A DNA stretch of 64,000 nt from NCBI GenBank assembly GCA_004565275.1, contig SDOX01000016.1:859989-923988 (forward strand), written 5' to 3'. Below the pieces are notes generated by a model that made no database searches, was not told the DNA's origin, and saw only the letters and a program-made list of their open reading frames with translations. Shown piece after piece: positions 52,925 to 63,623 of this stretch (positions within the stretch are counted from its first letter, which is position 1; each line of letters begins with the position of its first letter). The position numbers were made by a program, and so were the translations under genes. The DNA is from Nannochloropsis salina CCMP1776 (taxonomy: Eukaryota > Sar > Eustigmatophyceae > Eustigmatales > Monodopsidaceae).

Positions 52925-54018
52925 CGTGGTCGCTGTCTCTTTGCTCCTGCGGGGCTGGCGGCTTCACTTTTACAGCGACGAGGGAGAGGTGCAGAGAGTT
53001 GTGATGCTACTGCCAGCCGCTCTGTCTTCGGTGAACACGCCAGAAGCAATTGGGCTCCGGCGCTTTCAGCCGTTGGGACGTACGGTCCACCTAATGCTGT
53101 GAATGGCCCACCAGGAACGTGATGGCCAGCGGAAGAAGACAGCGGTCAGAGCGTCAGTAGACAACCTTGCGCCGGCTCCCACCGAATCCCACTCTAACCT
53201 CTTGAGAGCGTCGTAGCCCACTTGTCGGGGAACAACACACGTAAGTAGGAAGACAAGACTGCACAAAAAGAAGCAGACGCCCTTCCGGCCAAATGAGTGC
53301 CCCCTGTGATAGAAAAAAAGAGGAAGGCAGGGGTGGGGAGGCGAAGAGCATTCGTTAGAAAGCGCCTGTTGTGGAGTCACCATGCTGCGTGAAAATCTCT
53401 GCGCGTCTAAAAACACCACGTTCGACTCGTCGTCGCCACACAACGTCATGAATCACCTACGCAACACAGCCTGAGTCGCGGTCCGACCCAGTAACGACGC
53501 TTTTTGGCAGAGTTATGGTGTTGTTGTTGTCATAGTCGTTGCTGTGGTTTTTCCTCCCTTCGCGGATTTGGAAGCCCCATGCTTAGAGCCTGTGGTCTCA
53601 TACCCAAACATATGTCCAACGTCTGGTCCGCGACCAACGTCGTTCACCCACCCTAGCCCCTGAAACATGTTGAAGAATGAACGGACGGGGTAGTGGTGCG
53701 CAAGCGCGGGGTGTGTGGGGTTGTGGATGCTCTTCGGGGCAGTGGGTATAATGGGGTCATGGGGGATGGTGGAGGGCGGAAGGAGCCGGTGGTGGTGAAG
53801 AAGAGCCCTCATTAGCGGGTTTTGGGCGTCCTTATTCGCACACATGTGAAGAGGAGCAGGGAATACAGTGCATGTGACGGAATCACGGAGGCTTCTTGAC
53901 CATGTCGTTGATCTGCAATATTTTACATGCCTTGTTGATTTACCTTTCTGTCTCCTCCTTCCCCTCCTCCTCCCTCTTTTGCCATTGTGGCGCGCCCCCA
54001 GAAGACACCGCCACAACG
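52925..54018. other. Divergent intergenic region with one small candidate frame
   Basis: Promoter region of the protease (-) and eIF3c (+). A 127-codon minus-strand frame with a true ATG (53449 to 53066) has one membrane-like segment (CFFLCSLVFLLTCVV) and could be a small membrane protein, but an overlapping frame is also open and no family was recognised. Confidence 0.35.
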
Positions 54019-57000
54019 ATGAGTCGTCCCGGTGGAAAACTCTGGCAAGGCTCGGATGATGATTCAAGTGCTTCCGAGACAGAGGCCGTTGTAGAACTGG
54101 GCGCGGCGGAGAAGCGCCAGCAAAAACGTTGGGAGGTTGATAGTGACTCGGGTACGCGATGGGGAGGGAGGGGATGGAGGCGCACAAAGCGTGAGGAACA
54201 AGCAAGCTTGTCATGCTTCCCCCTGATTCGGACATACATATGGGCGTGCTGATGTGATAATATCCATGAGGCTTCGTCCTTCTCATGTATAATTTTATAT
54301 ATGGAATCTCATTATATGATGGGGAAGTCACCATGACCAGGCTGCCTGGCACCTCCTTTCTCTATCCCCGTTGGAGGAAAGCGTGTCCTTTACTTGCACT
54401 CACCCGTCCCTACGGTTCCTTACATGGCACACTGCCATACACAGAGTCGGAGGATGAAGTGCGCGTGGTACGCTCCGCGAAGGATAAGGCGTGGGATGAG
54501 ATGCGGGAGAAGGTAGGTAGGTAGGGAGGGAGGGAGGGAGGGAGGGAGGGAGGGGACTGCAAGGGGATGAGCAGAAGGACAGTGAGGGAAAAGGAGGCAG
54601 CGGGGGGAGTGGAGTGTGGCAATTGCCTATGGCACCGTGAGCAAGAAAGACAGGAAGGCCGTCCGGAGATTGGGGGGCCGGGAGGGAGGAAAGGAGGGAG
54701 GAAGGGAAGGGGAACAGCAAGAAAAAAGGAGTTTATCTCACATGCCTCGGCCTACTCCCCTGCCCTGTTCAGGTGGGCAAGATCCAGAACGCCCTCAAAA
54801 TCAACGACTGGACTTTAGTCGAGAACGAGTTCGACGACTTGAACAAGCGGGTGGAGAGCAAACGGTCGGTCTCCTGCCCGCCCGCCCTCTCTCCCTCCTT
54901 TCTCCCTCCCTTTGTCTTTGTCTCACCCTTCTTTTCTCCCTGCATCCCGCCCGCGTTCCGTTTTTCCGGCGTGTCCGTTCTAATGGCCTTTCAAGGTTTC
55001 GCGCCAAAATGGCCTCTTAAGGTTTCGCGCCAAAATTGCCTCTCCAGGTCTCGCGGACCGTCTTCCTTTCCTTCCCGTCGTTCCTGCCACAGCACCTGAT
55101 TACCTTCCTCCTTGCTTCCCTCCCTCCCTTTCCCCCTCTCAGCGCCCTCTTTGGTACTGGCAACTATCCCCGGTTTTACATCAAGCTGTGCGTGACCATG
55201 GAGGACAAGCTAGCAGACCTCCGGGAGAAGGTAGGAAGGGAGGGAGGGAGGGAGGGAGGGAGGGAGGGAGGGAGACCAACTGTTTGTGGGAGGATTAAGG
55301 ATTAGGGATCGCTGTGAGTGTCTACATGTGGATGACGGTGAGGAGGAAGGAGGAGGGTGTGCTGAGCCGTAAAGGAGCGGTTCATGACATGGGACAAGGC
55401 GTCTTTGCCCCGTTCCCCTCCCCTGGTCCTCGTCCCCTCCCTCCCTTCGCCCCTCCGTTCCCCCCTCCCGCCCTCCCTCTCGACCTGAATGGGACGGAAC
55501 GGTTTTGAAATGTCCTCCAGCAAGCAAGCTTTTTTGGCAGACGCATGGTATCAACGCCCTCCCTCTCTCCCTCCCTCCCTCCCTTTCTCCCTCCCTTCTT
55601 CCCTCCTTTTAGGTCAAGGAAGGCACGGCCAAGAAGATGTCACCGGGAAACGAACGCTCGTTCAAACGCATGAAGAATAAACTCAACAAAACTACCAAGG
55701 CCCACGAAGCCGAGATTGCACTCTACAAGCAGGTCGGGACGGAGGGAGGAAGGAAGGAAGGAAGGAAGGGAGGGGGGGAGGGGGGGAGTAAGAAAAAAGG
55801 GCTACCGTGATACAGGCCGCGTCTAATTGGCGCTCCTCGCCGCGTCTCATTTTTCCCTCCTCCTCCCTCCCTCCCTCCCTCCCTCCCTCCCTTTCCTTCC
55901 TTCCTCTCTTGGCAGGACCCGGTCGCCTACATGGGAGACGAAGAGGCGATGGATGGAACCAGCGCCACAAACAGCAGCAGCAGCGACGAAAGCAGCAGCG
56001 AGAGCAGCGGGAGTGATAGCGACTCGGAAGATTCTTCCTCCTCCGAAGAGGTGTGTGATAGAACGGGAGGGTGGGGGGGAGGGAGGAAAGGGAGACAGGC
56101 TTTCTTTCTGGGTGACAGCGCGGCAGCGGGCGGTGGGACCTTTCTTTCGTGTGATTGGATTGGGGCGTCAGCGGTGCCCCCCCCCCACACATGCATTGAT
56201 GTATGCACACACGGCACACGCCTTTCGCACAGAGCGATTCGGACAGTGAGAGCGACAGCGATTCCTCTACGGCTTCCTCCTCCTCTTCCTCATCTGCTTC
56301 CTCCACGCCGGTGCAGCGAAAACGGGCGAGCAAGGTGCTGATGGGACGAGGGAGGGATGGAGGGAGGGAGGGAGGGGACGGGGGAGGCCTCAAGGATGAC
56401 GTTATGACACACAATTCCTCGTTTCCGAGAGCCGCTTCTAACCTCTTGGCTCTAGTGATAGAGTGGAGAGATGAAAGGGGAGGCGTGAGATAAATGTGAT
56501 CAAGATTTGTTCAAATAATTCTGAGCTTGGCTATCGTCCCCCATGCCTGTGCCTCCCTTTAACTCCGGAAAATCGGACGGGTCCTCATTTTCCTTGATAC
56601 CCCCCTCCCTCCCTCCCTCCCTCCCTCCCTCCCTCTCTCTCTCCCTCCCTTTCTTCCTTGCAGCTTTTGGATGGTCCCGACAGCGATTTCTCTGACTCGG
56701 ATGAGAGTTCCAGTAGTGAGAGCGAGGCGGAGAATCAACTGACCGGTAGGGAGCGAGGAAGGGAGGGAGGGAAGAAGGGAGGGAGGGAGGGAGGGAGGGA
56801 GGGAGGGCGGGCAGAAGGAAGGGACGTAGTAACGGAGAATCTTATACACATTTGAACCATGTTACAGGCCGCGCCCGCTGGTTAAAGCGAGTGCCCACCG
56901 GGCAGGAGAAGGACAAGGAGGAGAAGAGGAAGCAGCGCATCGGTACGCACTCCCCCATCCCACCTCCCTCCCTCCGGTCCTCCCCCCACTCTTTCTAGGA

Positions 57001-59303
57001 GCGCCACGTTGCCCGCTCCCTTATTTTCTCGCGCAGTCCTTCCTTGTCTATTATTTCCGCGGTGTGTGGCACCACTTTGCTGAATGAACGCTTCTCTCCA
57101 CCTGTTCATCTTCCTCCCTCCCTCCCCCCCTCCCTCCCTCCCTCTACTCCTCTTTCCAGGCGAAGTGGGCGCGGACGGCGAACAGATCGCGAGGCGGAAG
57201 AAGAAGAAGCCAGCGGAGGGAGCAGTGGGGTCGACGGCGAAAAACCTGCTCTACGACCAGTTGAGCCTCCCCGAGGTAGGGAGCAAGGGTGGGAAAGTGG
57301 GCAGGGTAGGGGGAAAAGAGGAAAGGAGAGAAGGATTTCTTGGAAGAAGGGATCGTCATGCTAGTGTGCCCATAAGAGGGGAGAGATTGAGTGGACCTGG
57401 AGCCATTTGCCTCTGTGCGCTGTCGCTTATGGCCCTTTTCTACTCTTCCTCTCTCTCCCTCCCTCCCTTCCTCCCTTCCTCCCTGCTTCTCTCCCTCTCT
57501 TTGTTCCTGTCTTCTAGTTTAAGAAGAAAGTCACCGAGGTGGTGGCTTTCCGCGGGCGTCGGTCCACTAGCACGACCGAATTGCTGCGACAGCTTCAGCA
57601 CCTTGCTTACGTGGGGCGTCGGTTTGGTGAGGAGGGGGGGAGGGAGGAGGGGAGGGAGGGAGGAGGGAGGGAAGGTGTCAGCGCGAGAAGATGTCGTCAA
57701 GCGATAGAAGATACGTAATATGGTGAAGAGACAGAACCTCCATCTCTCGTCTCATCATTTTTCCCCTTCTATCTTCCGTCCTTCCCTCCCTCCGTCCTTC
57801 CCTCCCTCCCTTTCCCCCTCAGGCCTGGCAGAGGAGGCGCCGGTGGTAATGCACTTGATCCTTTCCACCTTCGAGACCAAGCGTTCTATTGACGAGCCCA
57901 TGGGTGTCGCGCTTTGGCGTCAGTCCGCGGCATATCTGCACCGACTCCTCACGCTCCTGGATGCGGAGCCCCAAAAGGTAAGGGGGAGAGGGGGGGAAGG
58001 AGGGAGGGAGGGAGGGAGACAAAACTAAGAGAAAAACATGTGAACAGCCCAAGAGAAGGCAGGGTATGCTCATACTTTCTCTTGCTCTCCTCCTCCCCTT
58101 CCGCGGCGTGGCAGATTTTGAAAAATGCCGCCTATGAGGTGGAGTCGCTGGTGACGAGCCTGGGGAAGGCAAGCTTAGCCTCCGTGCCTGAGGGCGGGGT
58201 GGAGGGCATGGGGGAGGAGAAGGGAGAGGACGACGTAGGGGCAGGCAGCGACCCGGACTACGACGGCGAGATCATCAAGGTGAGGAGGGAGGGAGAGAGG
58301 GAGAGAGGGAGGGAGGGAGGGAGGGAGGGAGGGAGGGAGGGAGGAGCACATCGAAGTTTGGGGGGAATGTTGGAAGGGGTATGTGGAATTTTGTTCCGAG
58401 CAGACTTGACAAGGCACGCAATTTTTATCTTGCCCACATACGCCCGCTCCCCCTCCCTTCCTCCCTCCCTTCCTCCCTCCCTCACTCCTTCCCTCCCTGC
58501 CTACCTCCCTCTCTTCAGGTTCCGGGCTCCTTTGGGTACTTTGTCACGCGCTTGGCAGACGAGTACACCAAGTCCCTGCTGAAGCTCAATCCGCTCACGG
58601 GCGAGTACGTCTCCCGGCTGAAGGTGGGGCGATTTGGAGGAGGGAGGGAGGGAGGGAGGGGGGGAGGAGGGGAAGACAGGAGGCAGGGTTCTTGACACGG
58701 ACAGGTCTTAAGCGTATAGGATAGGAGGATGAGGTTAGGGTGAGGGTCAACTTATGGGTTAAGAGAACATCGCGCTCATAAAAGCAGGAGTCTGATATGA
58801 ATTCAAGCCCTAAACCGACCCCTGCCTCCTCTATTCCTCCCTCCCTTCGTCCCTCCCTCCCCCCCTCCCGTCCTTATAGGACGAAGCCGTCCTCCTGCGC
58901 CTCGCCAACAAGGTGCAAGCCTACTACATCCGGGTCGCATCCCAGGCCCGCCATGCCCGCGTGCAAAGCGCAGATTTGGCGCGGGCCGCAGAGGTGGCTG
59001 TCATCTGCATCAAATTTACTTACTATAAGCACGATTCCCTCGCTGCGAAGGTGAGAAGCGTCTCCTTCCCCTTCTCCTCTCCCCTCTCCCCATCCATAGC
59101 TATCTCTCCAGCCTCCCCCCTCCCTTTCTCACGCCATGCTCTCTCTCTCTTCCTCCCTTTCTCCCTTTCCCCCTCCCTCCCTAGGTGTGGGCGGATAGGA
59201 AGTACTACGAGAAATGGGGCGCGGTCTCCTTACTACACGCAGCTTGCCTGGGGGCCTCTGCCCCAGTGCCCCCCCCTCCCTCGGGCGGGAAAATCGACGC
59301 CAG
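54019..59303 (+). CDS. EIF3C: Translation initiation factor eIF3 subunit c, 16 exons, 3' end lost in gap
   Basis: Core eIF3 subunit that contacts eIF1/eIF5 and the 40S ribosome. Exons, all in phase: 54019-54151, 54445-54512, 54773-54864, 55143-55230, 55613-55732, 55916-56050, 56233-56334, 56664-56745, 56868-56942, 57160-57275, 57518-57626, 57823-57977, 58115-58279, 58519-58623, 58880-59050 and 59185-59303. They encode 611 residues. Conserved blocks are IQNALKINDWTLVENEFDDL, YPRFYIKLCVTMEDKLADL, RMKNKLNKTTKAHEAEIALY, acidic Ser/Asp tracts typical of eIF3c, LLRQLQHLAYV, and ADLARAAEVAVICIKFTYYK. The PCI domain and C-terminus (about 300 aa in human) are missing. A gap begins 64 bases after the last recognised exon. 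Exon 3 ends at a weak donor (GTCGGT). Introns are short and flanked by GGGA/CCCT tracts. Confidence 0.9.
54997..55035 (+). promoter_or_regulatory. Two tandem E2F-like sites in eIF3c intron 3
   Basis: The 13-mer tttcgcgccaaaa occurs at 54997-55009 and again at 55023-55035, within a 26-bp tandem repeat. It fits the E2F/DP consensus TTTSSCGC. Whether it acts as an enhancer here is unknown. Confidence 0.4.
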
Positions 59304-59367
59304 GTGACGAGAGGACAGGGTTGAGGAGGGATGGTTCTTCTGGACGAGGGGGGGAGGGATGGTGGGA

Positions 59368-59467
59368 NNNNNNNNNNNNNNNNNNNNNNNNNNNNNNNNN
59401 NNNNNNNNNNNNNNNNNNNNNNNNNNNNNNNNNNNNNNNNNNNNNNNNNNNNNNNNNNNNNNNNNNN
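59368..59467. other. Assembly gap (100 N)
   Basis: A run of exactly 100 N directly downstream of the last recognised eIF3c exon; the true size is unknown. Confidence 0.98.
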
Positions 59468-59591
59468 AGGGCATGGTCCAGGTCAAAGCCGGCCGCGGGG
59501 AGGGAGAGAAAGGCGGGCACGATGGGGAGCACCATCGAGGAGGAGGACGGGGGGGGGGGCGGGGGGGAGGGCGTGGAGGAGGAGGGGATGA

Positions 59592-59727
59592 AGGTGGCTG
59601 GAATCAGGCAGGGAGGGGGCGAGGAAGGGGGCGAGGAAGGGGGCGAGGGAGGGGGGAGGGGGCGGTTACCGGGGAGGAGGGTTTGGTGGCGGTGGTTTCA
59701 ACAGCTTTAGATCCGCTGGTTTTTAGA
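59592..59727 (+). CDS. Possible C-terminal Gly-rich tail of eIF3c
   Basis: After the gap, one frame ends in GGGFGGGGFNSFRSAGF and a stop at 59725-59727, preceded by Gly/Arg/Glu-rich sequence. Gly/Arg-rich tails occur at the C-terminus of several eIF3c proteins, and the position fits. The other two frames in this repetitive stretch are also open for part of it, so frame and exon borders are uncertain. Confidence 0.33.
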
Positions 59728-60913
59728 AAATGGGTAGGGCAAGTTCGGGATGGTTGGAGGAGACGTGCTCTGGATGGAGGAAGGGAGGGAGGGAGCGAGG
59801 AACCGAGGGAGGGAGGGAGGGAGAGATTTAGGAAGGATGGTGTAAGGGCAGAGTGGGAGGACTTGAGAAATAGTGGGTGGACTGAATCCTTTCACGAAAT
59901 GTTTGATTATCTTAGAGGATTGCCGCTCCATCTCCAAAAGGGCTCCATCGCACCTTTCCCCTCTATCTTCCTCCCTCCGTCCCTCCGTCCCTCCTTCCCT
60001 TTGTTGGCGGTGACGGCCCGCCAGCGGCGCCAGGAACGCGCAGAGTCGAAGGGCTGGGGTAGGAAAGGAGGATAAGATAAAGACAAAGATGCCTATTCGA
60101 TTGCCAGACGGCAGCAGCACGGACGCAAAGACGCGAGGGAGGCCGAAAGCGATGGTGAGGATCGATCGTGAGACAGCACGTGGTCATGAGATGGGCGGGA
60201 TAACGTCGCACGGTCTCAGGGGAAATGTTGACAAGGAATGAATCGAATTCCAGACGAGAGAGGAACGGGTTGCTCACATGCTGCTTTTGGATCTTCCTTC
60301 TGCCTGCGTGGATTCTATTTCGCCCATGGGAGGAGCCGCGTGGGCGTTTGGGTCCTCTCATTCTCCTCAAAGCATCGGTCGTACCTGCTCTTCTCTCTCC
60401 CTTTCTCCCCCCCCCCCGGTCAAAAACCAAGAGAAGCATCCACCGAAATGGCGCGAAAGCTAGGCTCCCTTGTCCCCCCCGACGCCTCCGCCCCCCTTAG
60501 GTCTTTTCCATCGCATCATCATCATCCACCACACCCAGCTCTCTCGGCCTCCGCCTTGTCACCCATCCGGAGCCGCAGTCGGAGCTTTCTCGCCCGCACA
60601 CGTCCCTCCCTCCCACCCGCCGTGTCTACTACCTCTTCTCTACGACCTCTCTTTCCATACTTGCGCCTGTTTCCTCTTCACAATGCGGCTTTCGCCAATC
60701 TGGGCTTTCCCCCTCCGGCCTCCCTCGCTATGGATAAACTTGCCATGCGACCCTCCAGGTTCCTTTTCCCTTTCTCCCATTGTACTCCTCCTCCCTCCCG
60801 ACAAGTTTTTATCTTACCCCTTCCTCCCCGTAACCATCCTCCCTCCCATCTCATCAGTTTCCTCCTTCCTTCTCATTTATTTGCACTTCCCTACCCATCG
60901 CCTTCTTCCAACG
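59728..60913. other. Intergenic region, no supported gene
   Basis: Lies between the presumed 3' end of eIF3c and the 3' end of the bZIP-like gene. It contains purine-rich tracts at 59760-59825 and pyrimidine-rich sequence from 60380 onward. Open frames of up to 367 codons on the + strand (60238-61341) are Pro/Ser/His-rich and run antisense through the next gene, so they are not called. Confidence 0.4.
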
Positions 60914-62361
60914 CTACACTTCATACGCCGGTAGTACATCCCCCCCTCCCCCACCTTCCCCCCCCATCTCCAGCATTCCCCCATAGGAAACCAGCGGCAG
61001 ACTCGGAAGCGGGACGGTCGCCGCTGTCCCCCCCTTGGCACCTCCTCCTCCGTCCTCCTCCCCTCCTCCTCCTCCCTTCGCCGACACGATCAACGGGTGC
61101 CCATGATCTGTCACGCCGACAGGAACCGCTGGGGCTATATGGCCTTCCTCCACACGGCAGGAGTTGCTACTCGCCGCCCCGCCTGATGCAGCAGGGAGCG
61201 AAGGAGGGAGGGGAGCTACGGCGTTCAGGGCTGGATAGTTTCCTTCTCTCTGCTCCTCTTCCTCCTTTTCCTCCTCGTCCCCTTCTCCCCCATTTCCCCC
61301 CTCCTGCGTTCCACCCTCCATCGCCCTCTGGAGCCGCTTGATCTCCTGCGCTTGTCGCTTAATTACAACCTCCTTCCTCTCGAGCTCCTCCCTCAGGCCT
61401 TGGTTCATAGTCAGCATCGTCTCGTACTTACCCACCATCTCGTTCAGCCATCTCTTCTTCCTCTCTCTGCACTCACGTTGTCGTTGTGCGTCTGTTTTGG
61501 GCATCCCACGTGACCCCTCGTCGCTGAGCACCATCATGTTTACCATCCCTTCTCCTCCTCCTCCACCTCCTCCTCCCCCTCCTCCTCCTCCATCTTCTTC
61601 TCCTCTTCCTTCCTCTTTACCCACAGCAGGGTACCGCGCGTACAATGCTGTCATGGATGCCTCTGCTCCACCTCTTTCTGTACATTCTTCTCCTGCCTCT
61701 GCCTGCCCTCCCCCTCCTCCTCCTCCATTCCCTCCCCCTCGCGCCCCTCTCCCAGAGCCCGTCACTCCTAATGTCGGCCCTGTCGCTGCCCCGCGCCGCC
61801 GCTGTGACCGTGATTCAATTACCGAATACCGGAGAAAAAAGGGGACATGGATAAGGCCATGGTCCTCGACTCAGGATGCCAATGCAAATTTCCAAGAAGT
61901 TAAGGGAGGGAGGAATCGTTCGGTCCTACCAAAACCACACGTACCTTATTACCAGCACTTATATTGCTGGCAAGACTACCATCCTGTGGTTGTGTAAGTG
62001 TGCACAGTGGGGCACGAAGCGCGTGTGGGGGACGCGAGGAAGGGGGGGGGCATGGGAGGTGTGTGCTTGGACTTTGCGTTCGTGTGACTCACATCACGCG
62101 TCGTGACGTCGGAAGAGTGCATCTGCTGGGGTGGCCTCGTTTTTCATCCACAGCCCACCCGTCAACGTCAACCTTTACGCCGTCCAAGATACATGAGGGT
62201 AGGGGTTAAAGGACGCAGCGTGCGGACCATGCAGGTTGATCATGATTTACCTCTTTTTTAGGAATATTGGCTCCATCCGCAGCACCGGCTCCCGCCCTCG
62301 TTGCTTTCTTTCCTCTATCATCTTCCGAAGAGTCCTTGATGGCGTGGAGCAATACTTCCAT
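60914..62361 (-). CDS. bZIP-like transcription factor with a 39-nt microexon
   Basis: My model is exon 1 62361-62251, exon 2 61983-61945 (39 nt) and exon 3 61801-60914, all phase 0, giving 345 aa. Exon 1 could begin at 62373 if a further 5' exon exists. The key region (about residues 165-215) reads KTDAQRQRECRERKKRWLNE followed by MVGKYETMLTMNQGLREEL and ERKEVVIKRQAQEIKRLQ, a basic segment joined to a heptad-repeat helix. The invariant Asn of classical bZIP basic regions is not obvious (Asp/Gln instead), so DNA binding may differ or the protein may be only a coiled coil. The rest is Gly/Glu/Ala-rich. A Gly homopolymer block lies just before the basic region. Confidence 0.5.
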
Positions 62362-62373
62362 CTCCACTGCTAC

Positions 62374-63623
62374 CTACGACAGAAAGTAACAATTGTCAAC
62401 ACGATGAAATGACGGCGACGGCGTCGATGTGAGCAATGTGGCGCGTGCTTGGCCGCAGGGATTAAGGAAGAGCGAGGCTTGCACTTTGGGGCCTTGGCGG
62501 GGCCCTTTCCATCATATATATCATGCCGCGCAAAACCAGGGCGCAAAGTCTCACACCCCGCGGGCCTATGCGCCACGGGGGGAAGTCGTTATTCATCGCC
62601 CTACCCTCGTTGGAATGACGAAGTTGGGAGGAGCTATTATTTAAGGACGACAGGCTCATGTTCAATTTGTCAACATTGTGAGGCCTATGCATGCAGTCGA
62701 GGGACACATGGGCCACTCGTGGCAGTGAAGTTTAGAGCGCTGGGTACCCTCACGCAAAGAGTAAGTAAAGGAAAAAATATGTCTACGCACGAAAAAACAT
62801 GACATGACCACAACTTTTATGTGAAGGCACCGTAAGTGGCTTTTTAATTAATAGCAAAGTAATTCTGTTTGTGTTGGGTTTTGCCCGGTTAAGCATCCAG
62901 TAGGATCACAGTGATTCAACATATGAAGCGTATCTTTACCAAAAATGCGCGGTCAACCAAGCTTCCAAAAATGCATTGGAACAATGATGAACGACGAAGC
63001 TCAGAGACGTCACGGCACAGCGCTTGCATCATTGCTCCATACAAGCAAGGTAGCCTTTCGCATTTTACTTCCCCTCGGGCCCAAAGGCTCATTACTTTGG
63101 CTGTAGAATTTTACTGGTTCCATTCCGTAACCTCCACAAGATGTGTACAAAATGCCCCAAAATGCCAGCTCGTCGATCGTATCATGCATACCTTTGAGTG
63201 CCTTTGTGAGCGAGGGAAGTCCGCGTTATCGTATTGCCTATATTCCTGATCACGCACGCATTCCGTGCCTACATGCATTACTGTGTCCCACCAACTTTTG
63301 GTCGTACAGCAACAACCTTCACGACGTTCACATACTCCAAATCTAAGTCGATTTCTTTTTGTATCACTATTTGCTTCAGGTCTCCTCAGGCATATGCTCC
63401 CGAGCAGTCTATATACATATTTACACACGCAGCATGTTGCTTTCACGGCATTTCACCCCAGTCCAGTGCAATGTCTATCAGTGTCGCTTTCCATGAACCG
63501 GTCATTTGTCTTCCGCACTCGAAACCATGTCACGAAGGGGCGAACGGCATAGCTTAAACAACGTACCCGTCCTGTACCTATACCCCTCTTCTTTTTTTTC
63601 GCATGTGGACACTGCGATTTTCT
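62374..63623. other. Intergenic region, no supported gene
   Basis: About 1.25 kb between the start of the bZIP-like gene (-) and the 3' end of the ankyrin gene (-). Open frames of up to 117 codons lack domains. Sequence upstream of 62361 should contain the bZIP-like promoter. Confidence 0.4.

Noticed and set aside
53513-54352. 279-codon minus-strand frame across the eIF3c start
   Set aside because: Overlaps exon 1 of eIF3c on the opposite strand and has no conserved sequence.
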